Below, one piece after another: positions 44,485 to 53,900 of a DNA stretch of 64,000 bases. The notes below the pieces were generated by a model that was given only the letters and a program-made list of their open reading frames with translations, searched no databases and was not told the DNA's origin. Source of the stretch: Flavipsychrobacter sp. (GTDB taxonomy: Bacteria > Bacteroidota > Bacteroidia > Chitinophagales > Chitinophagaceae); assembly GCA_016786665.1 (NCBI GenBank), contig JAEUVZ010000029.1, positions 1-64,000 on the forward strand, given 5' to 3'. A program made the translations under genes and the position numbers. Position 1 is the first letter of the stretch. Each line of letters begins with the position of its first letter.

Positions 44485-45177
44485 ATGGAATATAATACAA
44501 CACGAAGCCGGATGCTGATGCCCGAATACGGCCGGAATGTGCAGAAAATGGTAGAGTACCTGCTCACCATAGAAGACCGCGCCGTACGCCTTCGCAATGC
44601 CGAAGCTGTAATAGAACTGATGGGCACACTAAACCCACACCTGAAAGTAATAGAAGATTATAAGCACAAGCTCTGGGATCACCTCCACCAGATGACCGAT
44701 TTTCAGCTGGATGTGGACTCACCCTACCCTAAGCCTACCCGCGAAGAGGTATTTCAGAAGCCCCAGGTGCTGGAGTACCCCCAGAAAAAGATAGCCAACC
44801 GCCACCTCGGTATCAACCTGGAGCAACTGCTGAAAATGGCCCTGGAAGAAAAAGATGCCGAAAAAAGGCAGGGCCTCACCCAGGCCATAGGCTACTACAT
44901 GAAGCTGGCATACACCAACTGGCACCGCGAGCCCGTACACGATGATATGATCAAGAATGAACTGGCCCTGCTGTCCAATGGCTTGCTGCAATACGAAACC
45001 GGGGGCTATCGGGTACCGTTCGATAACCGCACCAACTTCAAGCAGCGCCCGCAGGGTGGTGGCGGCAACCGCAACTTTAAAGGCAACAACAACAATGGTG
45101 GCAACCGCAACTACGGAAATGGTGGTGGCGCCGGCGGAGGCTATAAGAACCGAAATAAATTCAAGAACAAAAAATAA
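44485..45177 (+). CDS. DUF4290 protein with Gly/Asn-rich tail
   Basis: A Bacteroidota-specific DUF4290 protein of 230 aa. The first about 185 residues are helical (MEYNTTRSRMLMPEYGRNVQ and EDYKHKLWDHLHQMTDFQL), with no membrane segment or signal peptide, so cytosolic. The final about 40 residues are low complexity, rich in Gly, Asn and Lys, resembling RGG-type RNA-binding tails, though this is inference. The murA gene starts 17 bases after its stop and the pair is probably co-transcribed. I recall this pairing being conserved in Bacteroidota. Function is unknown. Confidence 0.83.
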   Translation: MEYNTTRSRMLMPEYGRNVQKMVEYLLTIEDRAVRLRNAEAVIELMGTLNPHLKVIEDYKHKLWDHLHQMTDFQLDVDSPYPKPTREEVFQKPQVLEYPQKKIANRHLGINLEQLLKMALEEKDAEKRQGLTQAIGYYMKLAYTNWHREPVHDDMIKNELALLSNGLLQYETGGYRVPFDNRTNFKQRPQGGGGNRNFKGNNNNGGNRNYGNGGGAGGGYKNRNKFKNKK

Positions 45178-45194
45178 GCAGTCCTTTTACTACT

Positions 45195-46505
45195 ATGGGT
45201 GCATTCGAAATTCGCGGAGGCCGCCCCTTGAGCGGCAGCATTATTCCACAGGGCGCTAAAAACGAAGCGCTGCAGGTATTGTGTGCGGCACTGCTTACAG
45301 GCGAGCCGGTCACCTATACCAACGTCCCTTCCATACTGGACGTAAACACGCTGATAGAGCTGCTGGAAGACATGGGCGTAAAGGTGACCCGCCCCGAACC
45401 AAACACCGTTATCCTGCAGGCAGACAATGTGAACCCCGATTTCTTTATTGATAAAACATTCAAGAAGAAATCCGGGAAACTCCGCGGCGCCGTAATGCTC
45501 GCGGGGCCGCTGCTTTCCCGCTTCGGCAAGGCACACATTCCACAGCCCGGGGGCGATAAGATAGGGCGCCGCCGGCTCGATACCCACATCCGGGGCTTTG
45601 AACGCCTCAGCGTGAAGTTCGACTACGATGCGGAGGAAAGCCTCTTTGTACTCGATGGTTCTGAAATGAAAGGCGCCCACATCTTGCTGGAGGAACCCTC
45701 TGTTACCGGTACTGCCAATATCATTATGGCTGCCGTGCTCACCCCCGGCATCACCACCATATATAATGCCGCCTGCGAGCCATACGTGCAGCAGCTCTGC
45801 AAAATGCTCAACAGCATGGGCGCGCGCATACAGGGCATCGGCTCCAACTTCGTTACCGTAGAGGGTGTCGACAGGCTTCATGGCTGCACCCACCGGCTCC
45901 TGACAGATATGATTGAGGTAGGCTCTTTTATTGGCCTCGCCGCAATGACCAAAAGCGAACTGACCATAAAGAACGCCGATGTAGCCCATCTCGGCATTAT
46001 ACCCGAAACATTTCAGCGCCTGGGTATTGAGCTGTCCATACAGGGCGATGACATCTACATACCCGCACAGGAGAACTACCGCATTCATAAATTTATTGAC
46101 GGGGGCCTCCTCACCGTTTACGATCATCCCTGGCCAGGTTTCACCCCCGATTTGCTCAGCATCGTCCTCGTGGTAGCCACACAGGCCAGAGGAACCGTAT
46201 TGGTACACCAGAAGATGTTCGAAAGCCGGCTGTTCTTTGTCGATAAACTCATAGAGATGGGAGCCCAGATAGTATTGTGCGACCCACACCGCGCCGTAGT
46301 CATCGGCCTCGACCGCCAGATTCCGCTGCGCGGCATTACTATGGTATCCCCCGATATACGGGCCGGGGTAGCCCTGCTTATCGCCGCACTCTCCGCGCAG
46401 GGCAAAAGCATCATACAGAACATAGACCAGATAGACCGCGGTTACGAACGAATTGACGAACGACTCATAGCATTAGGAGCCGACATAAAACGAATAGAAC
46501 AATGA
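45195..46505 (+). CDS. murA: UDP-N-acetylglucosamine 1-carboxyvinyltransferase
   Basis: The first committed enzyme of peptidoglycan synthesis, transferring enolpyruvate from PEP to UDP-GlcNAc in the cytosol. The EPSP-synthase fold is clear: FEIRGGRPLSGSIIPQGAKN at the N-terminus and PLLSRFGKAHIPQPGGDKIG, which holds the catalytic loop but with Asp or other replacement of the usual fosfomycin-reactive Cys (GKAHIPQPGG has no Cys), as in several Bacteroidota. VSPDIRAGVALLIAALSAQG is in the C-terminal domain. Length of 436 aa is normal. A small lipoprotein gene overlaps its stop (ATGA). Confidence 0.95.
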   Translation: MGAFEIRGGRPLSGSIIPQGAKNEALQVLCAALLTGEPVTYTNVPSILDVNTLIELLEDMGVKVTRPEPNTVILQADNVNPDFFIDKTFKKKSGKLRGAVMLAGPLLSRFGKAHIPQPGGDKIGRRRLDTHIRGFERLSVKFDYDAEESLFVLDGSEMKGAHILLEEPSVTGTANIIMAAVLTPGITTIYNAACEPYVQQLCKMLNSMGARIQGIGSNFVTVEGVDRLHGCTHRLLTDMIEVGSFIGLAAMTKSELTIKNADVAHLGIIPETFQRLGIELSIQGDDIYIPAQENYRIHKFIDGGLLTVYDHPWPGFTPDLLSIVLVVATQARGTVLVHQKMFESRLFFVDKLIEMGAQIVLCDPHRAVVIGLDRQIPLRGITMVSPDIRAGVALLIAALSAQGKSIIQNIDQIDRGYERIDERLIALGADIKRIEQ

Positions 46506-46663
46506 AATGGATAATATCCCTGGCCATAGCCGCCACACTCCTTACCAGTTGCGGAGGCAATAACACACCCTCCAAAACCATACCCGGCGCAGCCGGTGTA
46601 CACCTGTACGATATGATGGACGAAGACTCCACCGAACAAAAAACAGACACCACTAAAAAATAA
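46502..46663 (+). CDS. Small lipoprotein overlapping the murA stop
   Basis: A 53-residue gene whose ATG shares bases with the murA stop (ATGA), a sign of translational coupling. The protein begins MKWIISLAIAATLLTSCGGN with a lipobox LTSC, so the mature chain would start at Cys17 and be only about 37 residues long, with a hydrophilic D/E/K/T-rich tail. No family is recognised. A terminator follows five bases after the stop. It may be an envelope component co-produced with MurA, which is inference from position only. Confidence 0.7.
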   Translation: MKWIISLAIAATLLTSCGGNNTPSKTIPGAAGVHLYDMMDEDSTEQKTDTTKK

Positions 46664-46668
46664 TAACG

Positions 46669-46700
46669 AAGATGCCCCCGCAAATTGCGAGGGCATCTTT
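46669..46700. terminator. Terminator between the murA operon and the T9SS propeller gene
   Basis: A long stem AAGATGCCC / GGGCATCTT with an inner CGCAA / TTGCG pair, positioned between the converging genes and usable in both directions. TTTCTG on the right and an AAC tail on the left flank it. Confidence 0.85.
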
Positions 46701-46708
46701 CTGAAAGC

Positions 46709-48328
46709 CTATTCATTAGTCAGCACTATTTTTTGAGTTGCTCTGTCGGCATCGCTATATACCGTCACATAATACACGCCTGGCGAGGTGTCTATCTCCA
46801 CAGAATACTTCCTTGTCTGCGGCCTTTCTAAGCTAATTATCCGACCTAGCACATCTGTAACTGTCAATTGACGTATGATTTCATTACAACTCACATATAT
46901 CTTTCCCGTTGTAGGATTGGGGAAAGTGGTAAGCACAATATTCCCGCTAGAGATCAAGGGGACATTCATCGGGTTGACCCATTTAAACAAAAACCCATTT
47001 TGAGTATATGGATAGGTACTAAGTTGATATACACCCGCTCCCGGATCAAAATCTACCGTATCCTGATAGCTTCCGAAGGCAACGATGTTGCTATGACTGT
47101 CTAGTATGCATTGTCCAACACCTTCATCCCTTTTACTACCTATCTGGTGGACCCAAACCAAATCACCGGAAGCATCCAATTTCAACAAGAAGAGATCCAT
47201 GTCATTAATTCCATCCGTTTGCGCGGTAAGGTTATGTTGCTGAGGGCCAGGGTCAAAGTCGCAGGTACTTTGAAAATCCCCATATAAGTAAATATTACCT
47301 ACCCCATCAATGATTGCCGAAGTAGCACGTTCTATTCCGGCTCCTCCTATCTGTTTTACCCATACCATAGACCCTGACATATCTAGTTTTAACAGAAAAA
47401 TATCCCACATGCCAAAGCTGGTAAGGCTAAACGTTCCTGGCCCTGGATCAAAATCCGAAGTGCCGGTAAATATGCCAGAGACAAATAAAGCGTTATCACC
47501 TATTGTTACTCTACCGAAACTGACACCACCATCCATCTGCTTCGACCAAACAGGTGTCCCGTTGCTATTCAACTTAGTAATATTTACCACCGGCTCTTTA
47601 CTTATCACATATACATTCCCAAGCACATCAACATCCACACCATATGCTTCATCGTCCAAAGCTGTACCACTTACGTACGCCCATACAAAATCACCTGCCG
47701 CATCCAGCTTTATTACAAACACATCACGGTTACCTGCCGCAGTATCGATATATATACCCGGGCCGGGGTCTAGATCCGTTGTCCATTCGTAGGTTCCTAC
47801 TACAAAAATATTACCGTTGTTGTCCGGCTTTATTTGGCTGCCATCTGAGGCACCCCCATCACCTATTTGCTTTACCCACTGGAAAGTACCCGACGAATCA
47901 AGTTTTAGTATGTAGCAGTCAGGGCCATAAATAGATGTGAGGGTTTGCGTACCGGGACCGGGATCAAAATCAATCGTACCAGAGAAAGCTCCAGTAAGAA
48001 AAATATTGCCCATATCATCAGTCGCCATATGACGAACCGACACGTCCAGTCGCTTGACCCAAATAAAGTTGCCATTTGCATCTAGTTTCTGAATAAATTT
48101 ACTTGCTGAACCAGTCATCGTATAACTCCCAGGCCCAGGGTCAAAGTCAACTGTTCCAGAAAAAGAGCCATCGGTATAGAGGTTATCAGATGCGTCCTTA
48201 CATAAAAACCCTGCAACGAAGTCACTCTGGCTATCACTAACAAAATCTTTCGCCCACAAGAAACCTTGTGCCCGCACGCTCGGCCCTGCAATCAACAACC
48301 ATATCAGGCACGCTACTATTCTTTTCAT
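46709..48328 (-). CDS. Secreted beta-propeller with DFDPG repeats and T9SS sorting domain
   Basis: A 539-aa secreted protein. A signal peptide (MKRIVACLIWLLIAGPSVRA then QG) is followed by tandem units of about 60 to 75 residues, each ending in a TVDFDPGPG-like motif; six copies can be seen (DFDPGPG, DFDPGPG, DLDPGPG, DFDPGPG, DFDPGPQ, DFDPGAG). The third and fourth are twice as far apart, so one unit seems to lack the motif. This matches SBBP-type propeller proteins. The last about 80 residues form a type IX sorting domain (VLTTFPNPTTGKIYVS and YYVTVYSDADRATQKIVLTN). I start at ATG 48328, since the 41 residues before it precede a proper signal peptide. Confidence 0.86.
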   Translation of the reverse strand: MKRIVACLIWLLIAGPSVRAQGFLWAKDFVSDSQSDFVAGFLCKDASDNLYTDGSFSGTVDFDPGPGSYTMTGSASKFIQKLDANGNFIWVKRLDVSVRHMATDDMGNIFLTGAFSGTIDFDPGPGTQTLTSIYGPDCYILKLDSSGTFQWVKQIGDGGASDGSQIKPDNNGNIFVVGTYEWTTDLDPGPGIYIDTAAGNRDVFVIKLDAAGDFVWAYVSGTALDDEAYGVDVDVLGNVYVISKEPVVNITKLNSNGTPVWSKQMDGGVSFGRVTIGDNALFVSGIFTGTSDFDPGPGTFSLTSFGMWDIFLLKLDMSGSMVWVKQIGGAGIERATSAIIDGVGNIYLYGDFQSTCDFDPGPQQHNLTAQTDGINDMDLFLLKLDASGDLVWVHQIGSKRDEGVGQCILDSHSNIVAFGSYQDTVDFDPGAGVYQLSTYPYTQNGFLFKWVNPMNVPLISSGNIVLTTFPNPTTGKIYVSCNEIIRQLTVTDVLGRIISLERPQTRKYSVEIDTSPGVYYVTVYSDADRATQKIVLTNE

Positions 48329-48459
48329 AACGATAGCTTTACTCCTATAATACACGAATAAAGATACTATATTATAAATATTATTACGCGTCTCCTGCCT
48401 TTCTTTCAAAGCCCAATCCTGCGCAACCGGAAACACAGTACCCGAAAACAATACACTAA

Positions 48460-48484
48460 GAAGCCCCGCAAATAGCAGGGCTTC
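48460..48484 (-). terminator. Terminator of the MBL-rhodanese gene
   Basis: Stem GAAGCCC / GGGCTTC with an 11-base loop, 40 bases past the stop. The T-tract is short, so confidence is moderate. Confidence 0.6.
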
Positions 48485-48525
48485 CTGGTACTAAAGTAGA
48501 GTTATATCCTTTAGGCGGCGAAGGG

Positions 48526-49923
48526 CTACACTTCCACCTTCGGCGTTACAATAGGCATGGTCTTCACCTGCTTCATTTTGGCAAATCCGCCCAATACGTT
48601 TCTCAGGTTATCATATCCCTGCCGCTTGAACAGTGAAGCCGCTATCACCGAGCGGTAACCGCCCGCGCAGTGTATATACAGGTTGTTGTCCATTTCTACC
48701 GATGCGATGTTGGCTACATCCGTCAGTGTATCCAGGGGTATGTTCACCGCCCCTTTCACGTGGCCGGCTTCATACTCGGTCGGCTTGCGCACGTCCAGCA
48801 CTTCCAGCCGGCTATCATGCGGAATGTCCATAGCCAGCTCGTCGGCATCTATATCAATGATCATATCTATCTCTTCACCGGCGGCTTTCCATGCCTGTAG
48901 GCCGCCATCCAGGTAGCCCTGCACGTTATCAATTCCCACCCGCGCCAGTCGGATGATACTCTCTTCTTCTTTCCCTTCCTCGGTTACCAGCACCAGCGGC
49001 TGGTTAAAGGGTAAGATACTGCCCGCCCATTCCGCAAAGCGTCCGTCAAGGCCTATGCTGATGGCGTCGGGCACAAACTCCTGCGTAAACACCGTAGCTG
49101 GCCGCGTATCCAGTATCCACGCACCACCGGCCACCTTGTCTTTAAAGGCCTCCACGGTCAGCGCCTGCATCGCCACGCCCATCACTTCGTCCATAGTAGT
49201 ATAGCCCTCCTTATTAATGCGGGCATTAATGGGGAAATACGCAGGTGGCGTAGAAAGCCCGGAAGTTACCGCGTTAACAAATTCTTCGCGGCTCATATCC
49301 TGGAGGGCGTAATTGCTTTCTGCCTGCGCGGCCATGGTGCTGTATGTTTCCGGGCCCAGGTTTTTTCCGCACGAGGAGCCGGGTCCGTGAGCAGGGTACA
49401 CGATAACATTTCCGGGTAGCCCTTTTATCTTCTGCAGGGAGTCATACATCATCGAGGCCAGCTCTTCTTTGGTCATGTTTCCGCTAAACAAGTCCGGACG
49501 GCCTACATCACCTACAAACAGGGTATCACCGGTAAATACGCAGTAAGGCTTATCCTCTTCATCGTTCAGCAGGTAGCAGGTGCTTTCCAGTGTATGCCCC
49601 GGCGTATGTATCGCCTTTAGCTTCAGCTTGCCTATGGCGAAAACCTCCCCGTCCGTGGCCTCATGTATCGGGAAGCCCGCTTTGGTTTTCGGGCCGTACA
49701 CTATCGGGGCCCCGGTAGCTTTGGCCAGTTCCAGGTGGCCGCTCACAAAGTCAGCATGAAAGTGGGTCTCAAAAATGTACTTGATGGTTACACCCATTTC
49801 TTCGGCTTTCTTCAGGTACGTGTCCACATCACGGAGCGGGTCTATTACAGCCGCCTCGCCTTCACTGGCTATAAAGTATGCTGCCTCACTCAGGCAGTTG
49901 GTATATAATTGTTCTACGTGCAT
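48526..49923 (-). CDS. Persulfide-dioxygenase-like MBL protein fused to two rhodanese domains
   Basis: An N-terminal metallo-beta-lactamase domain of the ETHE1/Blh persulfide dioxygenase group (ETHFHADFVSGH, HTPGHTLEST, GDTLFVGDVGRPDLFSG) is followed by two rhodanese domains. The first (about residues 270-350) has no Cys at the active site, but the second carries the loop HCAGGYRS with the catalytic Cys. Such fusions oxidise glutathione persulfide or related sulfane sulfur and pass sulfur on, by family knowledge. I start at ATG 49923 (MHVEQLYTNCLSEAAYFI), since the longer ORF adds 13 unconserved residues. The TACCTTTGA promoter lies about 55 bases upstream. Confidence 0.9.
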   Translation of the reverse strand: MHVEQLYTNCLSEAAYFIASEGEAAVIDPLRDVDTYLKKAEEMGVTIKYIFETHFHADFVSGHLELAKATGAPIVYGPKTKAGFPIHEATDGEVFAIGKLKLKAIHTPGHTLESTCYLLNDEEDKPYCVFTGDTLFVGDVGRPDLFSGNMTKEELASMMYDSLQKIKGLPGNVIVYPAHGPGSSCGKNLGPETYSTMAAQAESNYALQDMSREEFVNAVTSGLSTPPAYFPINARINKEGYTTMDEVMGVAMQALTVEAFKDKVAGGAWILDTRPATVFTQEFVPDAISIGLDGRFAEWAGSILPFNQPLVLVTEEGKEEESIIRLARVGIDNVQGYLDGGLQAWKAAGEEIDMIIDIDADELAMDIPHDSRLEVLDVRKPTEYEAGHVKGAVNIPLDTLTDVANIASVEMDNNLYIHCAGGYRSVIAASLFKRQGYDNLRNVLGGFAKMKQVKTMPIVTPKVEV

Positions 49924-49982
49924 ATGCATTGTTTCTAGAGAATGTAAATAATGGTGCTGCATTTCGCATTATTCCCAGCCGT

Positions 49983-49990
49983 CAAAGGTA
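49983..49990 (-). promoter_or_regulatory. -7 element TACCTTTG of the MBL-rhodanese gene
   Basis: Matches TAnnTTTG, with A rather than C after it. The leader would be about 50-55 bases. Confidence 0.5.
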
Positions 49991-50024
49991 CGTTTTATCC
50001 CAAAATCGCTCTACGGGTATAACA

Positions 50025-50059
50025 AAAGCCAATGGCGGTATCAGGGCGCCATTGGCTTT
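50025..50059 (-). terminator. Terminator of the zinc metallopeptidase gene
   Basis: A perfect 13-base stem AAAGCCAATGGCG / CGCCATTGGCTTT with a 9-base loop, 28 bases past the stop codon on the minus strand, followed by TGTTATACCC. Confidence 0.88.
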
Positions 50060-50086
50060 CACGGTCAGCTATCTACCGAGCAGGCG

Positions 50087-50788
50087 TTAATCGTCTCTCC
50101 GGTTCAGAAATATCATTATGTAATACAGCAGGGTGGCCAGCGAGCTGATAGCAGCTACCACATAGGTACGCGCCGCCCATTTCAGCGCGTCTTCCGCCTG
50201 CTCGTGTTCACCGCGGGAGGTGAGGCCCGTGCTTTCCATCCACTTCAGCGCGCGAGAGCTGGCATCATACTCTACCGGCAGGGTCACAAAGGTGAAAATA
50301 GTGGAAAAGGCGAACAGGGCTATGCCTATCAGCAATACGGTTTGGTTCCCTACCCCAAAGCCCAGCACGCCAAGCCCCGCCAGTAGCACCCACTGCGACA
50401 GCGTGGTGGTAATGTTTACAATAGGCACCAGCTTGCTCCGCAGTTGCAGCATACTGTAGGCCGTAGCATGCTGCACCGCGTGGCCGCACTCATGCGCCGC
50501 TACCGCTGCCGCTGCTATGCTTCTGCCGGCGTATACATCCGGGCTCAGGTTCACGGTCTTATTAGCCGGATTGTAGTGGTCGCTCAGGAAGCCCCCTACC
50601 GATACTACCTGCACGTCGTGTATGCCATTGTCATGCAGCATGCGTTCCGCTACTTCTTTACCACTCAGCCCTTCACTCAGCGGCACCTGCGCGTATTCAT
50701 GAAATTTACGCTTCAGTTTTCCACTCACCGCCATACCGATGAACATCAGTATCGCAGCCAATACCATATATCCCATGTAAGCACTCAT
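50087..50788 (-). CDS. Zinc metallopeptidase, membrane-bound (YugP-like)
   Basis: A 233-aa membrane protein of the Zn_peptidase_2 family (PF04298, YugP-like). An N-terminal helix (MVLAAILMFIGMAVSG) is followed by the zinc motif AAHECGHAVQHATAYS (HExxH-like HECGH). Two further helix pairs occur at about residues 130-180 and near the end (VVAAISSLATLLYYIMIFL). The motif order matches the family, but its substrates are unknown. I place the start at ATG 50788 (MSAYMGYMVLAAI), since 17 residues upstream are not part of the family. Single gene with its own terminator. Confidence 0.87.
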   Translation of the reverse strand: MSAYMGYMVLAAILMFIGMAVSGKLKRKFHEYAQVPLSEGLSGKEVAERMLHDNGIHDVQVVSVGGFLSDHYNPANKTVNLSPDVYAGRSIAAAAVAAHECGHAVQHATAYSMLQLRSKLVPIVNITTTLSQWVLLAGLGVLGFGVGNQTVLLIGIALFAFSTIFTFVTLPVEYDASSRALKWMESTGLTSRGEHEQAEDALKWAARTYVVAAISSLATLLYYIMIFLNRRDD

Positions 50789-50941
50789 CGTTCTATCTTT
50801 TTTACGTTTTAGTACATCAAATTCCCTACCAATTGGCAAAATGGCAGCAACGGGTAGTAAGGCGTCACGGCAAAGCCACGCGTTTTATACTTTGCTTAAC
50901 AAATGGTGCCACCACATGACAAAACGCCACTGAAAAAAGCC

Positions 50942-53900
50942 CTACCGTCGTTTCTTCGGCGCGGGTTTCTTCACCGGCGGTTTCGCGCCGGTCTGGCTCA
51001 TATGTAGTTTCTGGCGGTCGTAGTTCACGGGCAGTCCCAGTGCCTCATATATATAGTCCTGCGCCACGGTACGCACACTCAGGCTGTTTATCTTGCCATT
51101 CTCCGCCGATGGGTTCACCCGGTTAGAGAGAAACACGAATACTACACCCGTTCCCGGGTCGGCCCAGGCGCAGGTACCGGTAAAGCCCTGGTGCCCGAAG
51201 GTATATCCCGTAGCGCGGTTGCCCGCAGGCCCGCCGTCATCCCGGCTCTTTTCCGCTTTGTCAAATCCATAGCCTCTCCGGCTGATGGCCGAATTGTATG
51301 AAGTGAACAGCTTCACCGTCGCTTCTTTAAAATACCGCTTGCCGTTGTAGGTGCCCTTGTTCAGCAGCATCTGGAAAATTACCGCCACGTCGCGGGCATT
51401 GGAAAATACTCCGGCATGCCCAGCCACGCCGCCAAACATTGCCGCTCCCGGGTCGTGAACGTATCCTTGCAGCAGCTGACCGCGATATAGTTTATCATCT
51501 TCCGTAGGCGCTATCTCCTGGGCCGGGAATTTCGCCAGCGGGCGGTAGGTCATCGTGGTCAGCCCCAGTGGTTTGTAGAATTGCTCGTCCACATATGCGT
51601 CTATCTTCTTGCCCGTTAGCTCTTCCACTATCGCCGCAAGGAAGTAGAAGTCCAGGTCGCTGTAGGTATACTTCCGGCTTTCCAGGGGGCTGGCCAGTAT
51701 GGTCTCCCATATTTTTGCAGGGTAGTCTTTTTGCAGGTACATGTTCCTGGCCACTTCCACGGTGTGGTCGTTATCTCTGCTGCTGCTGTACAGGGTGGCA
51801 GAGCCTACCGTCTCTTTGTAGAAGGGTATCCAGCTCTTCAGTCCCGCCTGGTGCAGCAGCAGGTCTTTTATTCTCAGCCCGGCTTTGTTCGTCCCTTTGG
51901 TCCAGTCCAGGTAGTCTCCCAGGGTTTTATTTATATCCAGCTTCCCGGTTTCATACAGCCGCATTACCGCCAGGTTGGTAGAAAGCACTTTGGTCAGCGA
52001 TGCTACATCATATATCGCATCCTTGGTCACTTTTTTGGTTTTCTCATACGTGTAGTACCCAAAGGCCTCGTCATAGAAAACCTTGCCGTTCTTCGCCGCT
52101 ATTATACGACATCCGGGGAAGGCCCGGTCGGCTATGCCCCGCTGTATAAAGAGGTTCAGCTTATCCAGCGCTGTCGGGTCTGTTACACCCGCATCCTGTA
52201 CAAATTCTACTGTTTCCAGTTTGGCGGCCGGCGGCCCCGCAGGCGGTGTCGCCTTTTCCGGCACTGTCACTACAGCGGGCTCCCCGGTGCCAGGCTTCAT
52301 TTCCGGGCAAGGGGTTACGGGTAGCCGGCCCGTGGCCTTTTTCCTGCGCAGCAATACGCGCGCCACGGTCCCTTCCGCAATGTCATCATCTTCATACGCC
52401 ACTATTACGGAACGGGTGTTGCACATCCCCTTCAGCAGGTACGGATTGCCAAACAGCACTATTATCACATTCTTTTTCATCCCCGCCTCCTTCAGAAAGG
52501 CCAGTTGTTTTTTATCCAGTCCATAGCTCCCGCCAGAGGGGTAGAAGGTCAGGTCGTGCACCCCTACCACCACAGCGTCATAATAGTCCAGGTGCTTGCT
52601 CGCAGCCAGGTATTTATCATCACCACTGCCTTTGGCCAACCACTTCGCTTCCACCCTTCCCAGCGAGTCCTTCAGTATCTCATAAAGCGTGCTTCCGGAG
52701 GTGTTGATGCCTACGTACCCTACGCTCATATTCTCGCGCACTTTACCCAGCAGTTCGTTGTTATCTTTTACTAGTGTTACCGCTGCGTTGGTCACCTTTC
52801 GGCGTACCGTTTCTATGTCGCGATTCAGGTCTTGGGTCACATTCTGTGTTGCCAGTGGCTGCCAGTTGGCAAGTCCGGCGTTATACTTCGCGGCCAGTAT
52901 TTTCTTCACGCTGTTTTCCAGGGCCTGCATCGATACGCGACCGCCGGCTAATGCTTCCTTGATCTTTGCGATAGCCGTAGGCACATCCTGCGAAAACAGC
53001 AATACATCATTACCGGCTATAAAGGCCAGCACATCTACTTCTCCCGCAGGGTAGTACTTGGTCACACCCTTCATATTCAGCGCGTCGGTAAATACCAGTC
53101 CGTTAAAGCCCATCTTTCCCCGCAGTTGGTTCACTATAGTATTCCGGGAAAGTGTGGTGGGCGTATTCTTACCCTTCTCCAGTGCGGGCACGTTCAGGTG
53201 GGCGATCATTACACTCTGAACGCCCGATTCTATCAGCCGCTGAAAAGGGTAGAACTCCACCCGCTCCAGCTCAGCCAGCGACTTGTTTATTACCGGCAGG
53301 TCGTGGTGAGAGTCCGCATCTGTGTCACCATGGCCGGGAAAGTGTTTGGCGCAGGCCATCACCCCGTTTTCCTGCAGCCCGCGCATATAGGCTATACCCA
53401 TCTCCGCCACACGCGTCTTATCCTCGCTGAAGGAACGGAAATTGATGATGGGGTTGTTCGGGTTATTGTTCACATCTACTACAGGGGCAAAGTTTATGTG
53501 CACCCCCAGCCGATTGCACTGGCGTGCTACGGCCACCGCCATCTCGTACACCAGGCCGCTGTCACGGGTAGCCCCCAGCATCATCTGCCGCGGAAAATTC
53601 TTTACACCCGTCAGGCGCATACCCAGGCCCCACTCCGCATCCATCCCCACCAGCAGCGGAACGTTCGCTATCTTCTGGTATTTATTGGTCTGTACCGCCT
53701 GGGCCTCCGGTGTACCCTGCATAAATATTACACCGCCTATCTGGCGGTTATTAATAAGCTCTGTTATTTTCCCTTCGTTATAGTCCTTCCCGCCTGAGTA
53801 GGCCGCCACCATAAAGAGCTGGCCTATCTTCTCCTCCAGTGTCAGGCTGTTATACGTATCATTCACCCATTGCTGGCGGGATGGCTGAGCCTGCCCCTCG

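Noticed and set aside
45141-46289. A 382-aa minus-strand ORF inside murA
   Set aside because: It is a shadow of murA with no family motif, no ribosome-binding site and no promoter.
46820-48250. Repeated GATCCCGGGCC-like DNA blocks as a possible CRISPR or satellite
   Set aside because: They encode the repeated DFDPGPG motif of the propeller, occur at coding spacing of about 180 to 220 bases and differ in third positions, so they are protein repeats.
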